Source of the DNA: Nannocystis punicea
GTDB taxonomy: Bacteria; Myxococcota_A; Polyangia; Nannocystales; Nannocystaceae
DNA length: 64,000 nucleotides
Direction of reading: 5' to 3'
Assembly (NCBI RefSeq): GCF_026965555.1
Contig: NZ_CP114040.1
Coordinates: 9,832,001 to 9,896,000 of the forward strand
This document shows, one piece after another, positions 51,848 through 60,850 of the stretch; position 1 is the stretch's first letter; each line of letters opens with the position of its first letter. Both the position numbers and the translations under genes were made by a program. The notes beneath the pieces were generated by a model, which worked only from the letters and a program-made list of their open reading frames with translations, ran no database searches and was not told the origin of the DNA.

Positions 51848-53838
51848 CCTTCTCCACGATCCTGATCGCCAACCGCGGCGAGATCGCCTGCCGGATCATC
51901 CGCACCGCCCACGCCCTCGGCTACCGCACCGTCGCCGTCTACAGCGACGCCGACGCCGGCGCCCCGCACGTCGGCCTGGCCGACCGCGCGGTCCGGATCG
52001 GCCCGCCGCCGGTGCGCGAGTCGTACCTCGACGTCGCGGCGCTGCTGTCCGCGGCGATGAAGGCGGGCGCCGACGCGGTCCACCCCGGCTACGGCTTCCT
52101 GTCGGAGAACGACGGCTTCGCCCAGGCGGTGCTCGACGCCGGCCTCGTGTTCATCGGCCCGTCGCCGGCCGCGATCCGGGCCATGGGCAACAAGGCCGCC
52201 GCCAAGCGGGCGATGATCGCCGCCGGCGTCCCGTGCATCCCTGGCTTTCAGGACAGCAGCGACGCGGGCCAGTCCGACGCGCGCCTCGCCGCCGAGGCCG
52301 AGCGCATCGGCCTGCCCTTGCTGATCAAGGCGGCGGCCGGCGGCGGCGGCCGCGGCATGCGAATGGTCCGCGAGTGGAGCGGGCTCCCGGCCGCGCTCGC
52401 GTCGGCGCGCAGCGAGGCCGAGAGCGCGTTCGGCAGCGGCGAGCTGATCCTCGAGCGCGCGCTCACCAGCGGCCGCCACGTCGAGATCCAGGTGTTCGGC
52501 GACAGCCACGGCCACGTGATCCACCTCGGCGAACGCGACTGCTCGGTCCAGCGCCGCCACCAGAAGGTCGTCGAGGAGTCGCCCTCGCCGGCCGTGTCGC
52601 CGGCCCTGCGCGCCGAGATGGGCGCCGCCGCGGTGCTCGCTGCGCGCTCGATCGACTACGTCGGCGCCGGCACCGTCGAGTTCATGCTGGACGCCGACGG
52701 CAAGTTCTACTTCCTCGAGATGAACACCCGCCTGCAGGTCGAGCACCCGGTCACCGAGCTGGTCACCGGCCTCGACCTGGTCGCCTGGCAGCTGCGCGTG
52801 GCCGCCGGCGAGCCGCTGCCGCTGACGCAGGAGCAGGTCGAGCTGCGCGGCCACGCGATCGAGGTCCGCCTCTACGCCGAGGACCCGTACGCCGGCTACC
52901 TGCCGCAGGCCGGCGAGGTCGTCGCCTGGCAGCCCGCGAGCGGCGACGGCGTCCGCGTCGACCACGGCCTCCACCGCCAGCAGACCGTCTCGCCCTACTA
53001 CGACCCGATGATCGCCAAGGTCATCACCCACGGCCGCACCCGCGACGAGGCCCGCCGCCGCCTGGTCAGCGCGCTGGCCCGCAGCGTCCTGCTCGGCCTG
53101 CCCAACAACAAGCGCTTCCTCGCCGACATCCTCGAGCACCCGGTGTTCGCCGCCGGCGGCGCGACCACCCGCTTCCTCGACGAGCACCTGCCCGCGCCCG
53201 CGCGCCCCGAGCCCGACGCCCGCGCGTGGGCGATCGCCGCCACCATCTGGACTTTGGGACATGTCCGTGGGGACTACAGCCCGTGGCGCAGCGCCGGCCG
53301 GGCCGCGTTCCCCCTGACCCTTCGAGCAGGTGACCGCGAGCGCGAGCTCGCCGTCGACCTCGACCCCGGCGGCCTCACCACAGTCACGGTCGACGGCGCC
53401 GCCCTGCCCGTGCGCGTGCTCGGCCGCGACGGCGTGGTCCTCCGCGTGCTCGTCGGCGACGTGCAGGAGACCGTCCACGCGGCCGTCGTCGGCGAGCGCC
53501 TGTTCCTCGACGCGCGCGGCGTGCAGGCCGAGTTCGTCGAGCCGCCGCCGAAGGGCGCCGAGGTCGAGGCCGAGGTCGGCGGCGACGGCAACCTGCTCGC
53601 GCCCACGAGCGGGCGCGTCGTCGCAGTGCACGTCCAGGTCGGCGACCGCGTCCGCCGCGGCCAGACCCTCGTCACCCTCGAGGCGATGAAGATCGAGAAC
53701 GCCCTCGCGGTCGCCGTCGCCGGCGTCGTCACCGAGGTCAAGGTGAAGCCCGGCGATCAGGTCCCGCAAGGTCGCCTCCTCGCCGTCGTCACCCCCGACG
53801 ACGGCCCCGAACCCGGCGCCGCCTCCGCCGCCGCCTAG
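51844..53838 (+). CDS. Acyl-CoA carboxylase biotin subunit (AtuF/LiuD-like)
   Basis: A 664-residue protein with a biotin carboxylase domain (ILIANRGEIACRIIRTAHAL, ATP-binding KAAAGGGGRGMRMV, catalytic NTRLQVEHPVTELVTGLDLV) and a C-terminal biotinyl domain with the acceptor lysine in LEAMKIENALAV (EAMKM-like). Between them lies about 150 residues of BT-like linker. It carboxylates biotin using ATP and bicarbonate. ATG at 51844 overlaps the previous stop (ATGA). It contains one GGACATGTCC palindrome (53257-53266). Confidence 0.9.
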   Translation: MTFSTILIANRGEIACRIIRTAHALGYRTVAVYSDADAGAPHVGLADRAVRIGPPPVRESYLDVAALLSAAMKAGADAVHPGYGFLSENDGFAQAVLDAGLVFIGPSPAAIRAMGNKAAAKRAMIAAGVPCIPGFQDSSDAGQSDARLAAEAERIGLPLLIKAAAGGGGRGMRMVREWSGLPAALASARSEAESAFGSGELILERALTSGRHVEIQVFGDSHGHVIHLGERDCSVQRRHQKVVEESPSPAVSPALRAEMGAAAVLAARSIDYVGAGTVEFMLDADGKFYFLEMNTRLQVEHPVTELVTGLDLVAWQLRVAAGEPLPLTQEQVELRGHAIEVRLYAEDPYAGYLPQAGEVVAWQPASGDGVRVDHGLHRQQTVSPYYDPMIAKVITHGRTRDEARRRLVSALARSVLLGLPNNKRFLADILEHPVFAAGGATTRFLDEHLPAPARPEPDARAWAIAATIWTLGHVRGDYSPWRSAGRAAFPLTLRAGDRERELAVDLDPGGLTTVTVDGAALPVRVLGRDGVVLRVLVGDVQETVHAAVVGERLFLDARGVQAEFVEPPPKGAEVEAEVGGDGNLLAPTSGRVVAVHVQVGDRVRRGQTLVTLEAMKIENALAVAVAGVVTEVKVKPGDQVPQGRLLAVVTPDDGPEPGAASAAA

Positions 53839-53856
53839 GCGTGCTAAGGTGCAGTC

Positions 53857-54093
53857 ATGAGCGCCGCGCGCATCCTCAACGACCTGATGGCCTTGCCGCC
53901 TGACGAGCGCCGCGCGATCGCGCGGCGCGTCCTCGACAGCGTCGAGGATCCCATCCCGCTCGAGGTTGAAGAGGCCCAATATCAAGAGGTCCTCCGCCGC
54001 CTCCGCGACATCGAGGAGGGCAAGGAAGAGCTGGTGGATTGGGAGATCGTTCAAGCCGAATTGAACGCCAAGATCGCCCGCCACGGCACCTGA
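53857..54093 (+). CDS. Addiction-module antitoxin-like protein (TIGR02574 type)
   Basis: A 78-residue protein with the putative addiction module component pattern: MALPPDERRAIARRVLDSVE followed by acidic EEAQYQEVLRRLRDIEEGKE and a C-terminal WEIVQAELNAKIA. It would bind and neutralise the ParE/RelE-type toxin encoded 3 nt downstream. The pair interrupts the catabolic operon 18 nt after the carboxylase gene. Confidence 0.75.
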   Translation: MSAARILNDLMALPPDERRAIARRVLDSVEDPIPLEVEEAQYQEVLRRLRDIEEGKEELVDWEIVQAELNAKIARHGT

Positions 54094-54096
54094 ACC

Positions 54097-54404
54097 ATGC
54101 AAGGTTCCGAGGTCGTCGTCCGCCTGTCTCGCCGCGCCGGCCACGACCTCGATCGCGCGGTCGACTACTACCTATCCCAGGGGCCAGGTCTCGCTCAACG
54201 CCTCGTCGCCGCGTTCGATGAGACCTTGAAGGACCTGGCCGAGGCACCAGCACGCTGGACGGTTTGGCGACCGCCGCAGCTCCGGCGAGCGCTCGTCCCT
54301 GATTTTCCTACGTCGTCGTCTATCGCATCGTATCGCCGGATCAAGTGTTCATCGTGGCGCTCCTCCATCAGCGCCAAGACCCGAACCGCCGCTTCCCAGC
54401 ATGA
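54097..54404 (+). pseudogene. ParE/RelE-type toxin, frameshifted
   Basis: The N-terminal 70 residues match a plasmid-stabilisation toxin (VVVRLSRRAGHDLDRAVDYY, RLVAAFDETLKDLAEAPARW). Near 54310 the proper continuation (YVVVYRIVSPDQVFIVALLH then QRQDPNRRFPA, ending TGA at 54402-54404) moves to another frame. The intact toxin is therefore broken by a one-base change, leaving the antitoxin alone. Confidence 0.7.
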
Positions 54405-54619
54405 CCGATCGCAACGCCGAACGCCTCGCCTCCTCGCCAGCTCGACCCGCCTGTGACGAATCGCCCGCCCTCGCGCACGAGGACGCGTGGCTCGCCGAGG
54501 TCGAGCGCCGCTGGCAGGCGATCCAGTCCGGCCTCGAAGCCACCGTCGACCACGAAGAGGCGCTCGCCTTCATCTTCTCACCGCCGCTCGCGCCCGCTCG
54601 TCCGTCGCCAGCTCGATGA
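54401..54619 (+). CDS. Second antitoxin-like small protein
   Basis: 72 residues from ATG 54401, overlapping the toxin stop. The segment HEDAWLAEVERRWQAIQSGL then EATVDHEEALAF matches the C-terminal half of TIGR02574-type antitoxins; the first 20 residues and the last 15 do not. It is a partial or decayed second antitoxin copy. Confidence 0.5.
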   Translation: MTDRNAERLASSPARPACDESPALAHEDAWLAEVERRWQAIQSGLEATVDHEEALAFIFSPPLAPARPSPAR

Positions 54620-54638
54620 TCCTCGCCTGGACCTCGCC

Positions 54639-55505
54639 ATGACCCACGACAAAGCGATCGTCACCTGCGCCCTCACCGGCGTGCTCACCAACCCCAAGCA
54701 GCACCCCGTCCCGGTCACCCCCGAGGAGCTCGCGCGCGCCGCCCGGCAGGCGCGTGACGCCGGCGCTTCGGTCGTGCACGTCCACTTCCGCCGGCAGGAG
54801 CCCGGCATGGGCTTTCTGCCGTCGTGGGAGCCCGAGGTGGCGGTGGCGGTGCGCGAGGCCATCCGCGCCGAGTGTCCCGACCTCATCTTCAACATGACCA
54901 CCGGCGTCGTCGGCGAGGACATCAGCGGGCCGGTCGCCTGCATGCGCGCCATCAAGCCGGAGATCGCCGCCTGCAACGCCGGCAGCCTCAACTACCTCAA
55001 GGCCAGGAGCGACGGCACCTGGGCCTGGCCGCCGATGGTGTTCGACAACCCCGTCGAGAAGGTGAAGGCCTTCCTCGACGTCATGGCCGAGTGCGGCACG
55101 GTCCCCGAGTTCGAGTGCTTCGACCTCGGCATCGTCCGCTCGGTCGGCCTCTACGTGGACGTCGGCCTCGCCAGGCACCCGCACTACAACCTCGTCACCG
55201 GCGTCGCCTCCGGCATGCCGACCGACCCCGAGCTGTTGTCGTTCCTGCTCAAGTACATCAAGCCAGGTTCGCGCTGGGAGGTCACCGCGATCGGCCGCGA
55301 GGAGATCTGGGCCATCCATCGCCGCGCCGCCGAGCTCGGCGGCGACCTGCGGACCGGCCTCGAGGACACCTTCTATTTGCCGGACGGCAGCCGCGCCGAC
55401 AGCAACGGTCGGCTCATCGAGGCCCTCGTCGCCAGCGCCCGCGAGGTCGGCCGCGAGATCGCCTCGCCCGCCGAAGCTCGCCAGCGCATGCACCTCGCGA
55501 GCTGA
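54639..55505 (+). CDS. BKACE (DUF849) beta-keto acid cleavage enzyme
   Basis: A 288-residue TIM-barrel enzyme of the 3-keto-5-aminohexanoate cleavage family, which converts a beta-keto acid plus acetyl-CoA into acetoacetate and a new acyl-CoA. It shows the start KAIVTCALTGVLTNPKQHPV, the zinc motif VVHVHFR, the NMTTG block (DLIFNMTTGVVGEDISGPVA) and EFECFDLGIVRS. ATG 54639 was chosen; the frame upstream to 54453 is Arg/Ser-rich. It may replace a missing lyase step (no HMG-CoA lyase gene is here). Confidence 0.85.
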   Translation: MTHDKAIVTCALTGVLTNPKQHPVPVTPEELARAARQARDAGASVVHVHFRRQEPGMGFLPSWEPEVAVAVREAIRAECPDLIFNMTTGVVGEDISGPVACMRAIKPEIAACNAGSLNYLKARSDGTWAWPPMVFDNPVEKVKAFLDVMAECGTVPEFECFDLGIVRSVGLYVDVGLARHPHYNLVTGVASGMPTDPELLSFLLKYIKPGSRWEVTAIGREEIWAIHRRAAELGGDLRTGLEDTFYLPDGSRADSNGRLIEALVASAREVGREIASPAEARQRMHLAS

Positions 55506-55691
55506 CCGCCTTCAACGTCGCTCCGCCAGCGCCTCCGCTCCCGCGCGGGGCCGCGGTCGCAGTCTCGAACTCGCCGCGCGAGCGAGCGACCTCGCATCCC
55601 TCCCCCTCCGCCCTCACGTTCACGGCTGCGGCCGCCGTGCCCCCTTTTGGCCCGTCGTCGGTCCGGCCGTGATGATAAGATCGGCGGCAAA

Positions 55692-56828
55692 ATGTCCGTC
55701 CTCGACGACGCCGACCGCGAGGCCCTGCGCGGCACCCTGCGTGGATTCATCGAGCGCGAGGTCATGCCGCACATCGACGCCTGGGAGGAGGCCGGCGGCT
55801 TTCCGCGCGAGCTCTACGCCCGCGCCGGCGAGCTCGGGATCCTCGGCCTCGGTTACCCCGAAGAGCTCGGCGGCAGTCCGGGCGACAGCACCGCCATCAT
55901 CATCCTGTGCGAGGAGTTCGCGCGCACAGGATCCGGAGGCCTCATCGCCGGCCTGTGTTCGCACGGCATCGGCCTGCCGCCGATCTTGAACCTCGGCACC
56001 GACGCGCAGAAGCGGCGCTTTATCCCCGACGTCCTGGCCGGTCGCAAGATCTCCGCGCTCGCGATCACCGAGCCCTCGGGCGGATCGGACGTCGCCAACC
56101 TCAAGACAGTCGCGCGCCGCGACGGCGACCACTACGTCGTCCACGGCAGCAAGACCTTCATCACCTCCGGCGTGCGCGCCGACCACGTCACGGTCGCCGT
56201 GCGCACCGGCCCGCCTGGCCTCGGGGGCATCTCGCTGCTCGTCGTCGAGGCCGACACGCCCGGCTTCACCCGCACCGCGCTCGACAAGAAGATGGGCTGG
56301 TGGTGCTCCGACACCGCCACCCTCTACTTCGACGATTGTCGGGTCCCGGCCGCCAACCTGCTCGGCGAGGAGAACCACGGCTTCCTCGGCATCATGCAGA
56401 ACTTCAACCGCGAGCGGCTGATGCTCGCCGCCATGGCCGTCGCCTTCGCCCAGGTCTGTCTCGACGAGTCGATCGCCTACGCGCGCCAGCGCGAGACCTT
56501 CGGCAAGCCGCTCGTCACCCGCCAGGTCATCCGCCACAAGCTCGTCGACATGGCCACGCGCATCCATCCGGTGCGCACCTGGCTGTACCAGCTCGCGCAG
56601 CGGATCGACGCCGGCGAGTGGCCGATCGCCGAGATCTGCATGCTCAAGAACGCCGCCACCCAGTGCGTCGAGTTCTGCGCCAAGGAGGGCGTGCAGATCT
56701 TCGGCGGCGCCGGCTTCATCCGCGGCGCCAAGGTCGAGCGGATCTACCGCGAAACCAAGGTCCTCGCCATCGGCGGCGGCGCCGAGGAGATCATGAAGGA
56801 CCTCGCCGCCAAGCAGATGGGACTCTAG
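55692..56828 (+). CDS. Acyl-CoA dehydrogenase (second copy)
   Basis: A 378-residue ACAD from ATG 55692. Hallmarks are present (ALAITEPSGGSDVANLKTVA, MGWWCSDTATLYFDDCRVPA, QRETFGKPLVTRQVIRHKLV). At the late catalytic position the Glu of GYxxE is replaced: GAGFIRGAKVERIYRETKVL has Gly, so the base must lie elsewhere, as in isovaleryl- or long-chain-type enzymes. It belongs to the same operon, 187 nt after the BKACE gene. Confidence 0.87.
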   Translation: MSVLDDADREALRGTLRGFIEREVMPHIDAWEEAGGFPRELYARAGELGILGLGYPEELGGSPGDSTAIIILCEEFARTGSGGLIAGLCSHGIGLPPILNLGTDAQKRRFIPDVLAGRKISALAITEPSGGSDVANLKTVARRDGDHYVVHGSKTFITSGVRADHVTVAVRTGPPGLGGISLLVVEADTPGFTRTALDKKMGWWCSDTATLYFDDCRVPAANLLGEENHGFLGIMQNFNRERLMLAAMAVAFAQVCLDESIAYARQRETFGKPLVTRQVIRHKLVDMATRIHPVRTWLYQLAQRIDAGEWPIAEICMLKNAATQCVEFCAKEGVQIFGGAGFIRGAKVERIYRETKVLAIGGGAEEIMKDLAAKQMGL

Positions 56829-56853
56829 ACACCTTCGCTTCAGGAGCACGCAG

Positions 56854-58641
56854 TTGGCCCTCGACACCATCCCAGCCCGCTTCTTCGCCCGGGGCCAGGC
56901 CCACCCGAACAAGCCGGCCTATTACATCCGCAAGGACGGCGCCTGGCGACCGACCAGCTGGGCCGAATACAACGACCAGGTCCGCCGCGCCGCGCGGGCG
57001 CTGATCGGCCTCGGCCTGGAGCGCGGCCAGGGCGTCTGCATCCTCGCCTACAACCGCGCCGAGTGGGCCATCACCGCCTTCGCCACCATGGCCGCGGGGG
57101 GCGTCCCGGCCGGCATCTACACCACCTGCTCGGCCAGCGAGGTGCAGTACATCGTCCGCCACGCCGAGGCCGCGCTGGTGGTCGTCGAGGGCCGCGCGCA
57201 GTACGACAAGCTGCGCGAGCAGCAGGCCGACCTCCCCGGCCTGCGCCACATCGTCCTCATGCAGGGCGCGCCGGCGATCGACGACCCGCTCGTGCTCACC
57301 TGGGAGCAGTTCCTCGCCCGCGCCGACGCGGTCCCCGAGGCCGCCTTGACCGAGCGCCTCTCCGGCCTGCACGAGGACGACACCAGCACGTACATCTACA
57401 CCTCCGGCACGACCGGCCCGCCGAAGGCCGTCATGCTGTCGCACAAGAACATCTTGTGGACCACCGAGGTCCTGGTCGCGCTGGTCGAGAACAGCCCTGA
57501 AGACCGCCTGCTGTCGTACTTGCCGCTGTCGCACATCGCCGAGCAGATGCTGTCGCTGCACGGCCCGGCCTGCTGCGGCCACGCGATCTACTGGGCCGAG
57601 GCGCTCGAGCGCGTGCCCGACAACCTCAAGGAGGTCCAGCCGACCGTCTTCTTCGGGGTGCCGCGGATCTGGGAGAAGTTCCACGCCGCCGTCGGCGCTC
57701 GCCTGTCCCAAGTGACAGGTACCAAGAAGAAGCTGTTCAACTGGGCCTCCGGGGTCGCCCGCCGCTACCACGCGCTCGCCACCCGCGGCCGCCCCGTCCC
57801 CCTGGCCCTGCGCGCGCAGCATCGGCTGGCCCAGCGCCTGGTGTTCGCCAAGCTCAAGACCGCCCTCGGCCTCGGCAGCGCCCGCGCCTGCGTCTCCGGG
57901 GCCGCGCCGATCGCCGCCCACGTGCTCGAGTTCTTCACCGGCCTCGACCTCGTCGTCGCCGAGGTCTACGGCCAGAGCGAGGACTGCGGCCCGACCAGCC
58001 TCAACATCCCCGGCGCCACCAAGCTCGGCAGCGTCGGCCGCCCGATCCCTGGCCTCGAGGTCAGGCTCGGCGAGGACGGCGAGATCCTCGTGCGCGGCCC
58101 CAGCGTGTTCAAGGGCTACTACAAGGACCCCGCCGCCACCGCCGAGGCGCTGCAGGACGGCTGGTTGCACTCGGGCGACCTCGGCGCCTTCGACCCCGAT
58201 GGCTTCCTCTCGATCACCGGGCGCAAGAAAGAGATCATCATCACCGCCGGCGGCAAGAACATCGCGCCGAAGAACCTCGAGGCCGCGCTCAAGGACAACC
58301 CGCTGATCGAGGAGGCCGTCGTGATCGGCGACCGCCGCAAGTTCCTCAGCGCGCTCCTGGCGATCGATCGCGCCGCCGCGACCAAGTGGCTGACGGGCCA
58401 GGGCCTGGCCGCCGACGAGCCGCTGCACGAACACCCGGCGCTGGTCGCCGAGATCGGCAAGTGGGTCGAGAAGTCGGGCGAGCAGTTCGCCCGCGTCGAG
58501 CAGGTCCGCAAGTTCAAGCTCCTGCCGCGCAGCCTCAGCACCGACCACGGCGAGCTCACCCCGACGCTCAAGCTCAAGCGCAAGGTCATCGAGAAGCAGT
58601 GGGCCCAGCTCATCGAGGCCATGTACGAGGGCGCCGACTGA
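56854..58641 (+). CDS. AMP-forming acyl-CoA synthetase (AtuH/FadD-like)
   Basis: A 595-residue adenylate-forming ligase. The P-loop is YIYTSGTTGPPKAVMLSHKN, followed by YGQSEDCGPTSLNIPGATKL (A5), WLHSGDLGAFDPDGFLSITG (A7) and the A10 region GRKKEIIITAGGKNIAPKNLE-like. It activates carboxylic acids as acyl-CoA using ATP, feeding the dehydrogenases of the same operon. TTG start at 56854, 25 nt after the previous gene. One palindrome copy (57702) is inside. Confidence 0.9.
   Translation: MALDTIPARFFARGQAHPNKPAYYIRKDGAWRPTSWAEYNDQVRRAARALIGLGLERGQGVCILAYNRAEWAITAFATMAAGGVPAGIYTTCSASEVQYIVRHAEAALVVVEGRAQYDKLREQQADLPGLRHIVLMQGAPAIDDPLVLTWEQFLARADAVPEAALTERLSGLHEDDTSTYIYTSGTTGPPKAVMLSHKNILWTTEVLVALVENSPEDRLLSYLPLSHIAEQMLSLHGPACCGHAIYWAEALERVPDNLKEVQPTVFFGVPRIWEKFHAAVGARLSQVTGTKKKLFNWASGVARRYHALATRGRPVPLALRAQHRLAQRLVFAKLKTALGLGSARACVSGAAPIAAHVLEFFTGLDLVVAEVYGQSEDCGPTSLNIPGATKLGSVGRPIPGLEVRLGEDGEILVRGPSVFKGYYKDPAATAEALQDGWLHSGDLGAFDPDGFLSITGRKKEIIITAGGKNIAPKNLEAALKDNPLIEEAVVIGDRRKFLSALLAIDRAAATKWLTGQGLAADEPLHEHPALVAEIGKWVEKSGEQFARVEQVRKFKLLPRSLSTDHGELTPTLKLKRKVIEKQWAQLIEAMYEGAD
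57702..57719. repeat. Dispersed palindrome copy (in CDS)
   Basis: CCTGTCC-CAAG-TGACAGG, one mismatch from a 7-bp stem with a 4-nt loop, encoding LSQVTG in the acyl-CoA synthetase gene. Confidence 0.5.
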
Positions 58642-58644
58642 GCC

Positions 58645-59088
58645 ATGCAGATCCGGATCGTCGGCACCGAGCTGCCCGGGCGGCGCTTCTGCAACGCCGA
58701 GGGGGACGCGTACGACAACGTCCACGTCGGCCTGCAGCGCGGCAAGGAGCCCGTGCAGCTCGTCCCCGGCGACGCTGTGCGGGCCGAGCTCGTCGCCGAA
58801 GTCGCCCTCGTCCGCGGCGACCACGGCCTCGACGTCCGCGGCCCTTTCGTCCACGGCCCTCGCGGCGAGCGCTTCCTCTACCTCACCTGGGGCGCGGTCG
58901 GCGACGGCGGCGCCTTCGCCATGTTCCGCCGGGCCAAGCTGTGCTTCGCCGACATCGACCCGGCCCTGCTCGCGCGCGCGGCCGACGAGGGCCGCGACCT
59001 CGAGGCCGCCCTCGCGCTCACCGACGACCGCGGCGGCCCGCGCTGCGCCCGGGTGAAGCCGCCGGCGATCCGCTGGCGGCTCGTCTGA
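58645..59088 (+). CDS. DUF5990-like protein
   Basis: A 147-residue protein: VHVGLQRGKEPVQLVPGDAV, DVRGPFVHGPRGERFLYLTW and AFAMFRRAKLCFADIDPALL. These agree with DUF5990, a small family of unknown function found near enzyme operons. It is the last gene of the catabolic operon (3 nt after the synthetase stop) and meets the glycoside hydrolase gene head-on with a 1-nt gap. Confidence 0.75.
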   Translation: MQIRIVGTELPGRRFCNAEGDAYDNVHVGLQRGKEPVQLVPGDAVRAELVAEVALVRGDHGLDVRGPFVHGPRGERFLYLTWGAVGDGGAFAMFRRAKLCFADIDPALLARAADEGRDLEAALALTDDRGGPRCARVKPPAIRWRLV

Positions 59089-59089
59089 A

Positions 59090-60706
59090 TCAGGGCACCG
59101 TCACCAGCACGCCCTGGCTCTCGACGTTGTGCTTGCCGGCGGCGCTGATCGCCCATGTCCCCGGGGACAGGTCGATGCTCGTCGCCTGCGCCGGGACGAT
59201 GCGGTCGATCACGAAGTCCTGGCCGGACTGCGCGTAGACCACCCACGCGCGCAGGCTGGCCGGGTCGGCGTGGGCCAGCGACGCCTGCGTCCCTTCGAGC
59301 GTCACCGTCGGCGGCGCCACTGCCTCGCCGGCGAGCGCCGCGATCGGCGGGGTCAGGGCGGGCGTCTGGTAGAACTCGGCCTTGAACGCGTCGGTGACCC
59401 CGAGCAGGTTCTCCTGCAGCGGCGCGATCTGGAAGAAGATGTTGCCCTGCGAGCCGGCCTCCGCGTATTGCCGGCTGAGCAGGATCTCCTGCTTGAACTC
59501 GTCGAGCGACCACTTGTCCTCGGAGCCGAGCTTGCTGAGGTAGTTGCCGGCGAAGATGTAGCGCCCGCCCCCGGTGATGCTCGACCACCACTCGATCAGC
59601 ACCCCGTAGGCCTGGGCCGCCTGGGTGGTCGGCCAGTACAGCTGCGGCGCCAGGTAATCGACCCATCCCTCCTGCATCCACAGCAGCGGATCGGCGTAGA
59701 GGCCCTCGTATTGATCGAAGCCGTTGATGCCTTCGGGGATCCCGGGGCGGTAGATGCCGAACGGGCTGATGCCATAACGGACGTGGGGCGCGATATCGGC
59801 GACAGCGAGGCCGACCGCCTCGACCATCGCGTTGACGTTGTCGCGCCGCCAGTCGGCCCGCGACAGCTGCCCGCCGCCGCCCTGATAGGCCTCCCACGTC
59901 TTGTCATCGGGGAAGTCGACCCCGTCGACCGGGTACGGATAGAAGTAATCGTCGAAGTGGATGCCGTCGACGTCGTAGCGGGTCACCAGATCGGCGACGA
60001 CCGCCAGCAATTGGTCCTGGACCTCCTTCGCGCCGGGGTCCATCCAAAGGAACGTCGAGTACTCGTAGGCGTACTGCGGCAGCAGGGACGCGATGTGCTC
60101 GGGCGCGAGGTCGTGGTTGGCGTTGGCCTTGGCGCGGTACGGGTTGAGCCACGCATGGACCTCGACGCCGCGGGCGTGGCCCTCGTCGATCAGAAACTGC
60201 AGCGGGTCGAGCCCGGGATCCTCCCCTTGCTCGCCTGTGAGGTAACGACTCCACGGCTCCAGGTTCGACGAATAGACCGCGTCGCACTCCGGCCGGACCT
60301 GGAACACCACGGTATTGAGGCCGGCCGCCTGCACGGTATCGAGGATCGCCAGCAGCTCGTCCTGCATCGCAGTCGCCGACAGCCCGGTCGAACTCGGGAA
60401 GTTGATGTTCGACACCGTCGCCACCCAGACGGCCCTGAACTCGCGCGTATGAGCGACCGGGACCAACTCCTGCGGGTCGCCGCCGGTCGTGCTGCTGGTG
60501 CCGTCATCGTCGCCGGTGGTCGGCTCGCTCGTCGTCGCCGGGCCCGTCACTGGCACATCCGTCGTCGTCGTCGCGGTGACCGGCGCATCGGTCGTGGCTG
60601 CACTGCTGGTCGTGGTTTCAGTGGTCGTGGCCGGGTCCTCGCCGCAGCCGGCGAGCGCCGACAACACGACCACAAATGACAATCCTGTCGGGCGAAACAG
60701 CGCCAT
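59090..60706 (-). CDS. GHL10-like secreted glycoside hydrolase, lipoprotein
   Basis: A 538-residue surface enzyme. The lipoprotein signal is SFVVVLSALAGCGEDP (lipobox LAGC), followed by a 60-residue Thr-rich stalk. The TIM barrel starts FRAVWVATVSNINFPSSTGL and contains VEVHAWLNPYR, VDGIHFDDYFYPYP (catalytic-type acidic pair) and DYLAPQLYWP, as in GHL10/DUF187 predicted glycosidases. A C-terminal Ig-like part follows (APPTVTLEGTQASLAHADPA). Substrate is unknown, perhaps a cell-wall or prey polysaccharide. One palindrome copy (59154) lies in the 3' end. Confidence 0.88.
   Translation of the reverse strand: MALFRPTGLSFVVVLSALAGCGEDPATTTETTTSSAATTDAPVTATTTTDVPVTGPATTSEPTTGDDDGTSSTTGGDPQELVPVAHTREFRAVWVATVSNINFPSSTGLSATAMQDELLAILDTVQAAGLNTVVFQVRPECDAVYSSNLEPWSRYLTGEQGEDPGLDPLQFLIDEGHARGVEVHAWLNPYRAKANANHDLAPEHIASLLPQYAYEYSTFLWMDPGAKEVQDQLLAVVADLVTRYDVDGIHFDDYFYPYPVDGVDFPDDKTWEAYQGGGGQLSRADWRRDNVNAMVEAVGLAVADIAPHVRYGISPFGIYRPGIPEGINGFDQYEGLYADPLLWMQEGWVDYLAPQLYWPTTQAAQAYGVLIEWWSSITGGGRYIFAGNYLSKLGSEDKWSLDEFKQEILLSRQYAEAGSQGNIFFQIAPLQENLLGVTDAFKAEFYQTPALTPPIAALAGEAVAPPTVTLEGTQASLAHADPASLRAWVVYAQSGQDFVIDRIVPAQATSIDLSPGTWAISAAGKHNVESQGVLVTVP
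59154..59171. repeat. Dispersed palindrome copy (in CDS)
   Basis: CATGTCC-CCGG-GGACAGG, one mismatch from a 7-bp stem with a 4-nt loop, encoding LSPGTW on the minus strand. Confidence 0.5.
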
Positions 60707-60850
60707 GTCCTCCTATAACACGCGAGCATGCAGTCCCGGAGAATTCAAGGCCGCGGGGCTCCGGGGCCCCGCCGCAAATGTGGGCGAACGCGCTTGCATA
60801 CGCTGTCACAATTCTCCCCCTTGGCCCCCGCCTTGAGTAGGATGCCGCCC

